From assembly GCF_002914585.1 (NCBI RefSeq), contig NZ_PDDM01000023.1:1-64000 (forward strand): a stretch of 64,000 bases of DNA, read 5' to 3'. The notes beneath the pieces are model-generated. The model had not been told where the DNA came from. It searched no databases and saw nothing but the letters and a program-made list of their open reading frames with translations. Positions within the stretch are counted from its first letter, which is position 1; every line of letters starts with the position of its first letter. Made by a program: the position numbers and the translations under genes. Below are positions 28,159-36,106 of this stretch, piece after piece. Origin of the DNA: Pseudanabaena sp. BC1403. Lineage in GTDB: Bacteria; Cyanobacteriota; Cyanobacteriia; Pseudanabaenales; Pseudanabaenaceae.

Positions 28159-28191
28159 GATATTTTTAGCACCTACGGCGCTAAAAATATC
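28159..28191 (-). terminator. second hairpin downstream of deaminase gene
   Basis: 12-bp arms GATATTTTTAGC and complement around a nine-base centre, placed tandem with the hairpin at 28197-28235. Confidence 0.5.
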
Positions 28192-28196
28192 TCGCA

Positions 28197-28235
28197 GACG
28201 AAAAGGTGGGGCGCATTGCGCCCCACCTTTTCGTC
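28197..28235 (-). terminator. deaminase gene terminator
   Basis: Perfect 18-bp arms GACGAAAAGGTGGGGCGC and complement with loop ATT, abutting the stop codon of the minus-strand deaminase gene. Confidence 0.75.
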
Positions 28236-29593
28236 TACTCAACTAGCTTACGCGCAATCTTATTTGTACGTTCGATCAGCGTTGGTAAATCAAGCGTGGT
28301 TAACTGACCGCGATCAATGACCTTACGACCATTGATAAAGCTGTAGTCCACTGACGGGACTGGGCAAAATATTAAAGCTGCAACCAGATCGTGATGTGCT
28401 CCTGCAAATTGCGATCGCTCAATATCGATCGCTATAAAATCCGCCGCCATATTTGGTGCGATCGCACCAATGTCATCACGACCCAAAACCCTAGCACCAC
28501 CAAGAGTGGCAACCTCCAAAATCTCCCTAGCACTCATGGATGTGGTATCACAATCCTTCACCCGTGCTAATAAAAAAGCTGTACGAGCTTCTTGTAAAAG
28601 ATTGCCAGTATCGTTTGAAGCAGAGCCATCTACACCCAAGCCCACTGGCACACCATGATTCAGCATTTTCCTGATTGGAGCAATGCCACTACCAAGACGA
28701 GTATTACTACAAGGACAATGTGCTACACCTGTCCCCGTGCGGGCAAATTGTGCGATCGAGTCATCACTCAGCTTTACACAATGGGCGTGCCAGACATCAT
28801 CACCTAGCCAGCCAACAGACTCAGCATAGTCTCCAGGTATTTTGCCGAATTTGGCGAGGCTATAGTCTACATCCGATTTGTTTTCGGCTAGATGTGTATG
28901 CAATCTCACACTGGTATACGATCGCGCCATTTTTGCTGACTCGATCATCAAGTCTGGGGAGACAGAGAATGGGGAACAGGGCGCTAAAGTCATCCGTAAC
29001 ATCGCAAAGCGTGAAGGATCATGATATTCCTCAATCAGTCTTTGCGAGTCTTTGAGAATATCAACTTCCTTCTCAACTAAAGCATCAGGGGGAAGTCCAC
29101 CTTGGCTTTCACCGACGCTCATACTACCGCGACTAGCATGAAATCGCATTCCAATCTCTTGGATTGCTGCAATCTCATCATCCAGTTTGCAATCATTGGG
29201 ATAGATATAAAGATGATCACTTGCTGTTGTACAACCAGAGAGAATTAGTTCGGCTGCTGCCATCTGAGCGCTGATATAAATACTCTCAGACGTGAGCCTT
29301 CCCCAAATGGGATAAAGAGCCTGCAACCAATTAAACAAAGTGCAATCTTGGGCGGCGGGGATAACCTTGGTGAGAACTTGATAAAAATGGTGATGAGTAT
29401 TAACTAGCCCTGGCAGCACAATATGTTTCCCCTGTAAGTCCAGCACCTCATCGGCAGTTTGGGGTAATTCGGTGGTGAGTCCCACCTGCTCAATCGCATT
29501 ATCTCTGACAAATATAGCTGCATTACGGATCTCGCTGCGATCGCGATTCATGGTGACTAAGGTATGGATATTTTTGACTAGCAGGGTGGGCAT
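28235..29593 (-). CDS. amidohydrolase, 8-oxoguanine deaminase-like
   Basis: 452 residues of the TRZ/ATZ amidohydrolase family. Metal ligands are visible as the HxH of PGLVNTHHHF (residues 67-69), the His of VRLHTHLAE, WHAHCVKL and the Asp of GLGVDGSASND. The segment LTKVIPAAQDCTLFNWLQALYPIW matches 8-oxoguanine deaminases of the Pseudomonas type, which convert 8-oxoguanine to uric acid. Other TRZ/ATZ enzymes (guanine or hydroxytriazine deaminases) are alternatives. Monocistronic on the minus strand with a double hairpin terminator. Confidence 0.85.
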   Translation of the reverse strand: MPTLLVKNIHTLVTMNRDRSEIRNAAIFVRDNAIEQVGLTTELPQTADEVLDLQGKHIVLPGLVNTHHHFYQVLTKVIPAAQDCTLFNWLQALYPIWGRLTSESIYISAQMAAAELILSGCTTASDHLYIYPNDCKLDDEIAAIQEIGMRFHASRGSMSVGESQGGLPPDALVEKEVDILKDSQRLIEEYHDPSRFAMLRMTLAPCSPFSVSPDLMIESAKMARSYTSVRLHTHLAENKSDVDYSLAKFGKIPGDYAESVGWLGDDVWHAHCVKLSDDSIAQFARTGTGVAHCPCSNTRLGSGIAPIRKMLNHGVPVGLGVDGSASNDTGNLLQEARTAFLLARVKDCDTTSMSAREILEVATLGGARVLGRDDIGAIAPNMAADFIAIDIERSQFAGAHHDLVAALIFCPVPSVDYSFINGRKVIDRGQLTTLDLPTLIERTNKIARKLVE

Positions 29594-29701
29594 GGATTTG
29601 GCTAAAATTCAGAATGTGAGTTTTTTGTCAGAGCAAAGTGCTGGAAGGTGACCTTTGATTTCTACCCTACAGTCTAGTAATTAATTGTCATCGTTGTAAC
29701 C

Positions 29702-29815
29702 TATAGCAATGTATGCCTTGCTCAGGACATAAAACCCAAATTAATAAAGGCGGAGCTTTGCTCCGCCTTTATTAATTTGGGTTTCGATTTATCCTAGCTA
29801 TCTCACATTGCTATA
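29702..29815 (+). repeat. family-2 miniature element (TATARCAATGTA termini)
   Basis: 114 bases beginning TATAGCAATGTA and ending ACATTGCTATA. The inner arms share AGGACATAAAACCCAAATTA with the copy at 27783-27898 and enclose a GC-rich hairpin GGCGGAGC/GCTCCGCC. It sits upstream of the deaminase gene (start 29593) and beside the msrA terminator. Confidence 0.8.
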
Positions 29816-29832
29816 TGGACTAACGGTAAAAC

Positions 29833-29887
29833 AAAGAGCCAATTTTTGGTGGCGTGGCTTCGCCACGCCACCAAAAATTGGCTCTTT
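29833..29887 (-). terminator. msrA terminator
   Basis: Perfect 26-bp arms (29833-29858, 29862-29887) with a TTC loop, 16 bases after the msrA stop on the minus strand. Confidence 0.8.
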
Positions 29888-29903
29888 ATTAACAGGTTAA
29901 ACT

Positions 29904-30614
29904 TTACTCTTTATATATTTCAGGAAACTGCTTTCTTAACTGGGCAAGTTTCGGAAGATCATGAGCGACTACATAAGGATAGTCGGGGTTGTGAACAATA
30001 AAATCTTGATGGTAATCCTCTGCTGCATAAAAACTCTCTAAAGGAGCTAACTGAGTTACAACAGGTTTAGAAAAACTTTTGGTCTGGTTGAGACGTTCTA
30101 TATAGGCTGCTGCAATCTGCTGCTGCTCACTATTTGTGAAAAATATAGCCGAACGATATTGAGTACCGCGATCAGGCCCTTGCCGATTTAGTTGGGTTGG
30201 GTCATGCGCTACATAAAAGTAGACTTCAAGAAGCTTCTCATAGGATATTTGGGAAGGATCGTAGGTAATTATGATGGATTCAGCATGTCCAGTTTGTCCA
30301 GAACCGACAGCTTCATAATTAGCAGTTGCAGCACTTCCGCCAGAATAACCAGAAACAACATTGGAAACTCCTTTTAGATGCTCAAATACTGCCTCTGTTC
30401 CCCAAAAGCATCCTCCTGCGAATACGGCTGTCTTTATTCCTTTCTGATTGATAATAGGGCTAGCAGTAGAAGTTTGAGTTGCTCTAGCCCCAGAGTTACG
30501 AGGCTCAGTATTAATCGCCTTTACCGAAACAAGCGAACTCAAAAATAAAGATGCGATCGCAAGACTGCCAATAATGCCGCCACAAACATATAAACTTCGC
30601 TGAAACATATTCAT
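29904..30614 (-). CDS. msrA: peptide-methionine (S)-S-oxide reductase, exported
   Basis: Repairs methionine-S-sulfoxide in proteins. 236 residues: an N-terminal signal/anchor (about 8-32, VCGGIIGSLAIASLFLSSLV), a linker, then the MsrA domain with catalytic Cys69 in AVFAGGCFWGTEAVFEHLKG, GYSGG, GHAESIIITYDP, YFYVAHDPTQLNRQGPDRGTQYRSAIF and EDYHQDF. No second conserved Cys is evident near the C-terminus, so recycling may use a partner. The signal segment puts it in the periplasm or on a membrane surface, unlike standard cytoplasmic MsrA. An in-frame Met two codons later is an alternative start. Confidence 0.95.
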   Translation of the reverse strand: MNMFQRSLYVCGGIIGSLAIASLFLSSLVSVKAINTEPRNSGARATQTSTASPIINQKGIKTAVFAGGCFWGTEAVFEHLKGVSNVVSGYSGGSAATANYEAVGSGQTGHAESIIITYDPSQISYEKLLEVYFYVAHDPTQLNRQGPDRGTQYRSAIFFTNSEQQQIAAAYIERLNQTKSFSKPVVTQLAPLESFYAAEDYHQDFIVHNPDYPYVVAHDLPKLAQLRKQFPEIYKE

Positions 30615-30746
30615 AGACTTTCCGTGAAACTATCTAAACTATTGGAACTTTAACTTTATGCATTGTTATAAGTAGTACGGAGAGCGATCTCTATTGGATG
30701 AATTTATATAGAAAATTGTAAGAGGCCCACCCTACGGATAAGTCTC

Positions 30747-32456
30747 TCATGTGGCTATCGGCAATAAAACACTAACGATCGTGCCTGCGATCGCTGAAGA
30801 TTCAATTTCTAATTTGCCGCCATGAGCTTCTACAATTTTTTTGACGATCGCTAAACCTAATCCGTTGCCATCGGGTTTAGTCGTCATAAAAGGTTTGGTT
30901 AAATTGGGTAAAATGTCAGATGGAATAGGTGTGCCTCTATTCTGTACTTGTAAACAAATTTGGCGAGAACTGGTCAAAGAGGAAAAACTTACAGAAATTT
31001 TTTCTCCTTCTGGTACTGCTTCACAGGCATTTTGCAATAGATTGATCAAGACCTGAGTTAATTTATCTTTATCTCCGAAGACTATCAGGGATTCAGGCAT
31101 TGGCTCAAAAACTATTTGCTTGCCAATGGCAACTGGCGTACTAGAAATATTTTCTATATACTCCATAGCTAGTTTGTTTATATCAACTGGAACGGGCTGA
31201 ATAACCTCATGTTTTGCATAGAGCAGAATCTCATTTAAAAGTCGCTTAAGACGTTCTGCTTCATCTAAGGCTAGCGTCAATCTCTTCCTCGCGCTTTCAG
31301 GCAATTCCATTCGATAAAAGTAGTTTAGCCCCATTAGCACTGTGGTTAAGGGATTACGGACTTCATGGATGATTGTGGTTGCTAGTTCGCCAATCTCGGA
31401 GAGTCTTTCCATCGCTTTAATTGTGCGCTGTTGCTCTTGTTGTCGATGGGTAATGTCTTCAGCGATTCCCGCGACTCGATAGATTTGCCCATTTTTATCA
31501 ATAATCGGAAAGGCCTGATCTCGAATAATCCTGACACCTCCATCTGGTCGAATAATCCGATATTCAAGATCGTAACTACTACCATCTAAAAACAAGTTCT
31601 TGAATGCTATTGATACCATCTCTCGATCTTCAGGAATAACTGCATTTAAGCAAACTGAGCCATCCTCATACCATTGTTCGACAGGAATTCCCCATACTTT
31701 CTCAAACATGGGACTCATGTAAATTGGCTTGCCATCATGGGAATACAGCCATACTAGCGGCTCCAAATTTTCGGCAATCAAGCGTAATTGCTCTTCACTT
31801 TTCCTTAATGCTTGTTCTGCTTCTTGTCGGTCATTGATCTCAGATTGTAACGCTAGATTAATTTCTTGTTGCTTTTGGTAGAGATTATAGTTGTCAATAG
31901 CTGTCGCAGCGCGTTCAGCAAAAATCTCCACCAAGCTCATCTCTTCGCGCGTGAATTTGCGTGGTCGTCGGTTAAACGAACAGACTGTACCAATAATTTC
32001 TCCATTGGGTAGTCTCAATGGTGCACCTAAATAAGCTAAATATCCTTCTGGTGTTTCACCTAAATCTTTAAAAATAGATGTATTTTCTACAAAGAGGCAT
32101 CGACCAGAATTCATAACACTTTCTGAGAGCGTGCCATGAAGCTCAAATTGCTGTTCTGCTGCATCACCTAAGTCAATAGAACTGGCTGCGACTCCACCAA
32201 ATCCCTCGCGACTTAAGGTGACAATTGCCCAGTCCAAGTCAAGTAATTCACTAACGCTACTTGCTACTAGTTGGAGATATCCTTTCAACTCGCCTGTACG
32301 ATAACTGAGCGATGATAGTACTTCTAAGGTTCGCTGTTGTCTTTTGATGTTAGCTCGATACTGAGGCATCAAAGCTGAAATATTGTGTTTAATGCTATTT
32401 AGAAATACTTTAACGACCTTCAGTATGGAGATGTAAAGGCGGTTCAGGTATTTCAT
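30747..32456 (-). CDS. GAF-PAS sensor histidine kinase
   Basis: 569 residues. A basic N-terminus is followed by a GAF domain (about 40-195, SSLSYRTGELKGYLQLVASS...GAPLRLPNGEIIGTVCSFNRRPRKFT) and a coiled coil (195-225). PAS comes next (about 225-345, LIAENLEPLVWLYSHDGKPIY), then HisKA with IIHEVRNPLTTVLMG and an HATPase (NLLQNACEAVPEGEK, GNGLGLAIVKKIVEAHGG). The H box HEVRNP and C-terminal layout are of the NtrB/ZraS-like HisKA class. No receiver is encoded adjacent on this strand; the divergent kinase and regulator (32799-34387) may or may not be linked. Confidence 0.93.
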   Translation of the reverse strand: MKYLNRLYISILKVVKVFLNSIKHNISALMPQYRANIKRQQRTLEVLSSLSYRTGELKGYLQLVASSVSELLDLDWAIVTLSREGFGGVAASSIDLGDAAEQQFELHGTLSESVMNSGRCLFVENTSIFKDLGETPEGYLAYLGAPLRLPNGEIIGTVCSFNRRPRKFTREEMSLVEIFAERAATAIDNYNLYQKQQEINLALQSEINDRQEAEQALRKSEEQLRLIAENLEPLVWLYSHDGKPIYMSPMFEKVWGIPVEQWYEDGSVCLNAVIPEDREMVSIAFKNLFLDGSSYDLEYRIIRPDGGVRIIRDQAFPIIDKNGQIYRVAGIAEDITHRQQEQQRTIKAMERLSEIGELATTIIHEVRNPLTTVLMGLNYFYRMELPESARKRLTLALDEAERLKRLLNEILLYAKHEVIQPVPVDINKLAMEYIENISSTPVAIGKQIVFEPMPESLIVFGDKDKLTQVLINLLQNACEAVPEGEKISVSFSSLTSSRQICLQVQNRGTPIPSDILPNLTKPFMTTKPDGNGLGLAIVKKIVEAHGGKLEIESSAIAGTIVSVLLPIAT

Positions 32457-32629
32457 AAAAATATACTCAGCTAAAACTCAGCGTCAACTAATTAATTACT
32501 TAAAGGTAAATCATATTGAAACGATTTAGAGGAGTAATAATTATTTATATAAATATAATTTTTTTGATATCAGCAATTTCTATTTTATGTGCAGGATATA
32601 GATCTTTCCATACTTTATATGCTACAGCC

Positions 32630-32735
32630 TATACCAAAGCACGAAATAGCCACGCCATTTTGTACTTCTAAAACCCTTGCTAGGTTTAGTCTTTAATTCA
32701 CAAAAGTGTGATGACACTTTTGCGAATTGGGATTA
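32630..32735 (-). repeat. family-1 miniature element (AATACCAA termini), inverted copy
   Basis: About 106 bases. In reverse complement it matches 33572-33676 and 45395-45497: a hairpin CAAAAGTGTnnTnACACTTTTG, an AGCAAGGGTTTTA spacer, and a second ACAAAATGGCnTnGCnATTTT segment. The outer ends TATACCAAA/TTGGGATTA are partly decayed. It is the main content of the 342-base gap between two divergent kinase genes. Confidence 0.7.
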
Positions 32736-32798
32736 ATGATTGAGGAGAGATGGCGAGCAATCGCGATCGCTAATTTTTTTGTAATACCGTGATTTGAA

Positions 32799-33551
32799 AT
32801 GAGTGACTTTACTTTGACCTCTGCGCATGAGGCATCTGCAAACCATCAGATGGTCAGTCTTGATGAAGTGCAAGCTCAGCAAATACAACTAATTAGAAAC
32901 TTCTCCCATGAGTTACGAACGCCATTAACGCTGGTTTATGGTTATATGCAAAGTATATACCGCCGTAATGAAAACCTTACCGATCTCCAAAAAAATGCGC
33001 TGGAGATCGCCATGTTTGAAATGAAGCATACCATTCAATTATTACAAGAATCTCTTGATCTAGCGAGGTTAGAATGTCACGCTATTTGCTTGCGCCGCGA
33101 ACCAGTACCATTGCATGGGCTAATATCCGAAGCGATCGCTTTTTCTCAGCAAGTCAAATCGCGTGAAATTATCGTTGAATCTGAGGAGTCAAATATTTTG
33201 GTGCTAGCTGATGCTGATCGACTCAAACAAGTTTTATTAAGGTTGATTGATAATGCTGTGAAGTATTCGGATACTGCAATTACGATTAAATTAGAAAAGT
33301 CAGGAGATTGTGTAGCGATTAGTATCTGTGATCGTGGCTGTGGTATTGACTTTCAAGATCAACTCAATATTTTTAGCCCTTTTTATCGAGTTGATCGCTC
33401 TCGAAATCGTGACACGGGCGGAGCAGGCTTGGGTTTGGCGATCGCTAAAGTTTTGGTAGAAGGTATGGGAGGAACTCTCAATGTGTATTCTCAACTAGGT
33501 GAAGGTAGTATCTTTAAGATTATTCTCAAATCTCTCGTGAGTATTGCTTGA
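32799..33551 (+). CDS. soluble sensor histidine kinase
   Basis: 250 residues, only the transmitter module. HisKA has phospho-acceptor His37 in [18 protein letters not shown]. The HATPase shows LIDNAVKYSDTA, CDRGCGIDFQDQ, the F box FSPFYRVDRSRNR and the G2 box GGAGLGLAIAKVLVEGMGG. No sensory or membrane domain, so input must come from a partner protein. An OmpR-type response regulator follows 155 bases downstream, separated by a miniature element, and is the likely cognate regulator. Confidence 0.92.
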   Translation: MSDFTLTSAHEASANHQMVSLDEVQAQQIQLIRNFSHELRTPLTLVYGYMQSIYRRNENLTDLQKNALEIAMFEMKHTIQLLQESLDLARLECHAICLRREPVPLHGLISEAIAFSQQVKSREIIVESEESNILVLADADRLKQVLLRLIDNAVKYSDTAITIKLEKSGDCVAISICDRGCGIDFQDQLNIFSPFYRVDRSRNRDTGGAGLGLAIAKVLVEGMGGTLNVYSQLGEGSIFKIILKSLVSIA

Positions 33552-33571
33552 TGTCTAAGCCACTCACATCG

Positions 33572-33676
33572 AATACCAATCCAAAAAAGTTTTGTCACAC
33601 TTTTTTGGATTAAAAACCAAACCCTGTAAGGATTTTAAAAACATAAAATAGCGTAGCCATTTTGTGTTTTGGTATT
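33572..33676 (+). repeat. family-1 miniature element (AATACCAA termini)
   Basis: 105 bases starting AATACCAATCC and ending TTTTGGTATT, giving 8-bp terminal inverted repeats AATACCAA/TTGGTATT. It has two internal hairpins. It lies between the kinase and regulator genes and could act on their cotranscription. Confidence 0.75.
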
Positions 33677-33706
33677 ACTCATTATGTTTAATATACTTAG
33701 AAATTT

Positions 33707-34387
33707 ATGTCAACTAAAATCCTTTTAATAGAAGATGATGTCAGACTAGCCCAGTTTGTTGAAATGGAGTTAACTTGCGAAGGCTATCAGGTGAGCATGG
33801 CTCACAATGGCTTAGATGGACTAACTCAAGCTAGACAGGATCAACCTGATTTAGTAGTTTTGGATTGGATGATGCCAGGATTATCGGGAGTAGAAATTTG
33901 TCGAAGATTGAGAGCTACTGGTAGTAAAGTCCCGATCATTTTAGTTACTGCAAAGGATGATATTAGCGATCGCGTGGCGGGTTTGGATGCTGGGGCTGAT
34001 GATTATGTAATCAAGCCTTTTAGTATTGAAGAGATGCTTGCCAGAATCCGTTCTAATTTACGTCGCACTAAAGCAGAAGATAGTGACACGCTCCAATTTG
34101 AAGATCTAAGTTTAAATCTCCGTACACGCGAAATCTTGCGTGCTGGAAAAGTGATCGAATTGACGGTGCGAGAGTTTGAGTTGTTGGAATATCTCATGAT
34201 TCATCCCCAGCAGGTTATGACTCGCGATCAGATCTTAGAAAATGTTTGGGGTTATGATTTTGGCGGTGATTCTAATGTGATTGAGGTTTATGTTCGTACT
34301 CTCAGGCAAAAGTTAGAAATTGATAATACTTGCCGACTAATTCAAACTGTTCGCGGTATCGGCTACGTTCTGCGTCTTAGTAAGTGA
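33707..34387 (+). CDS. OmpR/PhoB-family response regulator
   Basis: 226 residues. Receiver 1-120: acidic pair in LLIEDDVRL, phospho-acceptor Asp53 in LVVLDWMMPGLSG, Thr in ILVTAKDD and Lys in YVIKPFSIEE. The C-terminal winged helix (about 130-222) has LTVREFELLEYLMIHPQQVMTR, then VIEVYVRTLRQKL and TVRGIGYVLR. It probably pairs with the soluble kinase immediately upstream. The stop codon TGA is the first three bases of an inverted-repeat element (34385-34531). Confidence 0.94.
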   Translation: MSTKILLIEDDVRLAQFVEMELTCEGYQVSMAHNGLDGLTQARQDQPDLVVLDWMMPGLSGVEICRRLRATGSKVPIILVTAKDDISDRVAGLDAGADDYVIKPFSIEEMLARIRSNLRRTKAEDSDTLQFEDLSLNLRTREILRAGKVIELTVREFELLEYLMIHPQQVMTRDQILENVWGYDFGGDSNVIEVYVRTLRQKLEIDNTCRLIQTVRGIGYVLRLSK

Positions 34388-34531
34388 TGTTACGTGGAAA
34401 GAAAAATGCACCACATCCCCCAACCCCTTCTCCTTACAAGGAGAAGGGGAGCCAGAGCTTTTTCTTGTTCCCCTCTCCTTTGCAAGGAGAGGGGCTAGGG
34501 GTGAGGTTTTAGAAACTTCCACGTAACATCA
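34385..34531. repeat. 147-bp element with perfect 15-bp terminal inverted repeats
   Basis: Termini TGATGTTACGTGGAA (34385-34399) and TTCCACGTAACATCA (34517-34531) are perfect inverted repeats. The interior has two C/G-rich hairpins built on CTCCTTACAAGGAG and CTCCTTTGCAAGGAG, a widespread cyanobacterial repeat type. It begins at the stop codon of the response regulator. Confidence 0.75.
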
Positions 34532-34556
34532 GTAATTACAGTGATTTTCGAGCAAC

Positions 34557-34617
34557 CGAACCAATAAAACTTTTGAGAGGGCTGCAAAGCAGCCCTCTCA
34601 AAAGTTTTATTGGTTCG
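34557..34617. repeat. long perfect hairpin in a gene-free gap
   Basis: 29-bp arms (34557-34585, 34589-34617) with AAA loop. Together with the element at 34385-34531 it fills most of the 430-base gap before the exported protein gene; it may terminate regulator transcription. Confidence 0.7.
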
Positions 34618-34817
34618 GATTTGAGCACTTTGTGCTCTAACTGAGTAAACGATGAGTTTTAACCTAATTATTTTTAATTTTAAACTTATACAACTCATAA
34701 CTTGATTTCAGCTTCGTATCATTGCGCTCGGCGATTATTGAGAAGTAGAGATTAGCTGATTTAGCAGATATCTCTGGTTATCGTAGTTTGAGCTAGCAAA
34801 TTTAGGAGCATATTAAG

Positions 34818-35219
34818 ATGAATATCAAGTCCCTCAGCCCTCTACTTACAAGTGTCGCTTTAGCAGGTTTTATCGGCGTTGGTGATGTAGCAGTGCGCTC
34901 ATTCACTCCTCAATTTCAATCCGTAGCGATCGCTGAGTCAATGCCTTCTAAAACAGCCCAAGCGGAAAAGACAGAAGCAGAGAAGCATATTGAAATCATT
35001 ACTAAAAACAAGGGACAGATTGGTGGAGGCGATCAGTTACGTCGCTGGTTCTTTGGCGATCTTATGCCTTTGGGAGTGCAACCAGGTGGAGCTGGCATGG
35101 TGGTGAGTCTCTACAACAAAGCTAACGATGTTACATTCTCCTACTGTGCTACCTATGATGTAGTAGTCGCAGTGAAAAAAGGTCGGGTGGTTACATTCCC
35201 TGCTAAAGAAGTCAAATAA
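34818..35219 (+). CDS. small exported protein, unknown
   Basis: 133 residues. N-terminal hydrophobic segment with a signal-like end (LLTSVALAGFIGVGD...IAIAESMPSKTAQA), followed by a roughly 80-residue domain with GGGDQLRRWFFGDLMPLGVQ and TFSYCATYDVVVAVKKGRVV. One Cys is present. I do not recognise the family. An AGGAG lies upstream of the ATG. It precedes the DUF4079 gene by 109 bases, with a weak terminator-like hairpin between, and may belong to the same functional group. Confidence 0.6.
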   Translation: MNIKSLSPLLTSVALAGFIGVGDVAVRSFTPQFQSVAIAESMPSKTAQAEKTEAEKHIEIITKNKGQIGGGDQLRRWFFGDLMPLGVQPGGAGMVVSLYNKANDVTFSYCATYDVVVAVKKGRVVTFPAKEVK

Positions 35220-35257
35220 TTGATATTTCGTAGAGCGAATATTTACACTCACTCTCA

Positions 35258-35286
35258 GCCCCCGCTCTGACATTGAGAGGGGGCAA
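35258..35286 (+). terminator. imperfect hairpin terminator or attenuator
   Basis: GCCCCCGCTCT pairs imperfectly with GAGAGGGGGC, followed by a T-rich stretch. Lies between the small exported protein and DUF4079 genes. Confidence 0.45.
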
Positions 35287-35328
35287 ATTGATTATTTTTT
35301 ACTAAAATTATTTGCACCTACCAATCAT

Positions 35329-36036
35329 ATGGATCTAAAAGATACTCTAGCTTTACTACATCCTGCGATCGCAATTGCATTTGTATTCCCATTGATTGGT
35401 ATCGTCATCAATCGTTCTTGGCTAACTCGTCAACGTCGTCTGCAAACCACAAATGGAGAGAAGAGTAAGATTCCTCCAAGTGTTGGCTCCGAGCATTTAG
35501 CGATCGGTTATTGGCTAAGCGGCTCGGTTGTAGGAGTAGCACTTTTGGGCATGGCTTTCCCAATTTTTTCTAAGATGATCGAACGCGATATTTTAACCAA
35601 AGAGCCATCACGGGTTGCCTTTGTGGTGATCTTGTTTATTGCTTCTACGGCTTCGATGGTATTTCTCTATCGGGCTACAAGCAAGTTATGGCGTGGTGTT
35701 TTTGCGACTCTATCTGGAGTGGGATTAATTATCTTAGGTGCTCAACCAGAGGTCTTTCGTCGCGATAAAGAATGGTTTTTCTCTCACTACTACTATGGAA
35801 TAGCCGCAGCTTTATTGATGATTTTTTCAATGGCGATCGTGCAGGATATTTACCAAGACCGCAAAAATCGCTGGCGAACTGTGCATATTTTACTGAATAT
35901 TTTTGCGACTATACTGTTTTTAGGGCAAAGTATGACTGGCGCTAGAGATTTGTTGTCCATTCCCTATAGCTGGCAAGCTTCCTACATCTCTAAATGTGAC
36001 TTTACAAATAAAACTTGTCCACAAATTAACAAATAG
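35329..36036 (+). CDS. DUF4079 membrane protein (possible b-type cytochrome)
   Basis: 235 residues with about five hydrophobic helices. The N-terminus LALLHPAIAIAFVFPLIGIVIN and SKIPPSVGSEHLAIGYWLSGSVVGVALLG are typical of cyanobacterial DUF4079. Conserved-looking His residues occur in or near helices (LLHPA, SEHLAIG, SHYYYG, VHILLN), and the last helix reads LNIFATILFLGQSMTGARDLL. This resembles cytochrome b561/ferric-reductase-type heme binding, which I infer and have not established. It is followed 70 bases later by a membrane-anchored FAD/2Fe-2S reductase, the natural electron donor for such a protein. Confidence 0.75.
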   Translation: MDLKDTLALLHPAIAIAFVFPLIGIVINRSWLTRQRRLQTTNGEKSKIPPSVGSEHLAIGYWLSGSVVGVALLGMAFPIFSKMIERDILTKEPSRVAFVVILFIASTASMVFLYRATSKLWRGVFATLSGVGLIILGAQPEVFRRDKEWFFSHYYYGIAAALLMIFSMAIVQDIYQDRKNRWRTVHILLNIFATILFLGQSMTGARDLLSIPYSWQASYISKCDFTNKTCPQINK

Positions 36037-36106
36037 ATTAGTTCAAAAGTGGGAGCGATTTCACTATTATAAAAAAGTAAAATCAGACTAATAACGGAAT
36101 CCGCCA

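Noticed and set aside
27583-29887. Reading the repeat cluster around the tRNA as an insertion sequence or genomic island
   Set aside because: No transposase or integrase ORF, no tRNA-derived direct repeat; only short non-coding elements are present.
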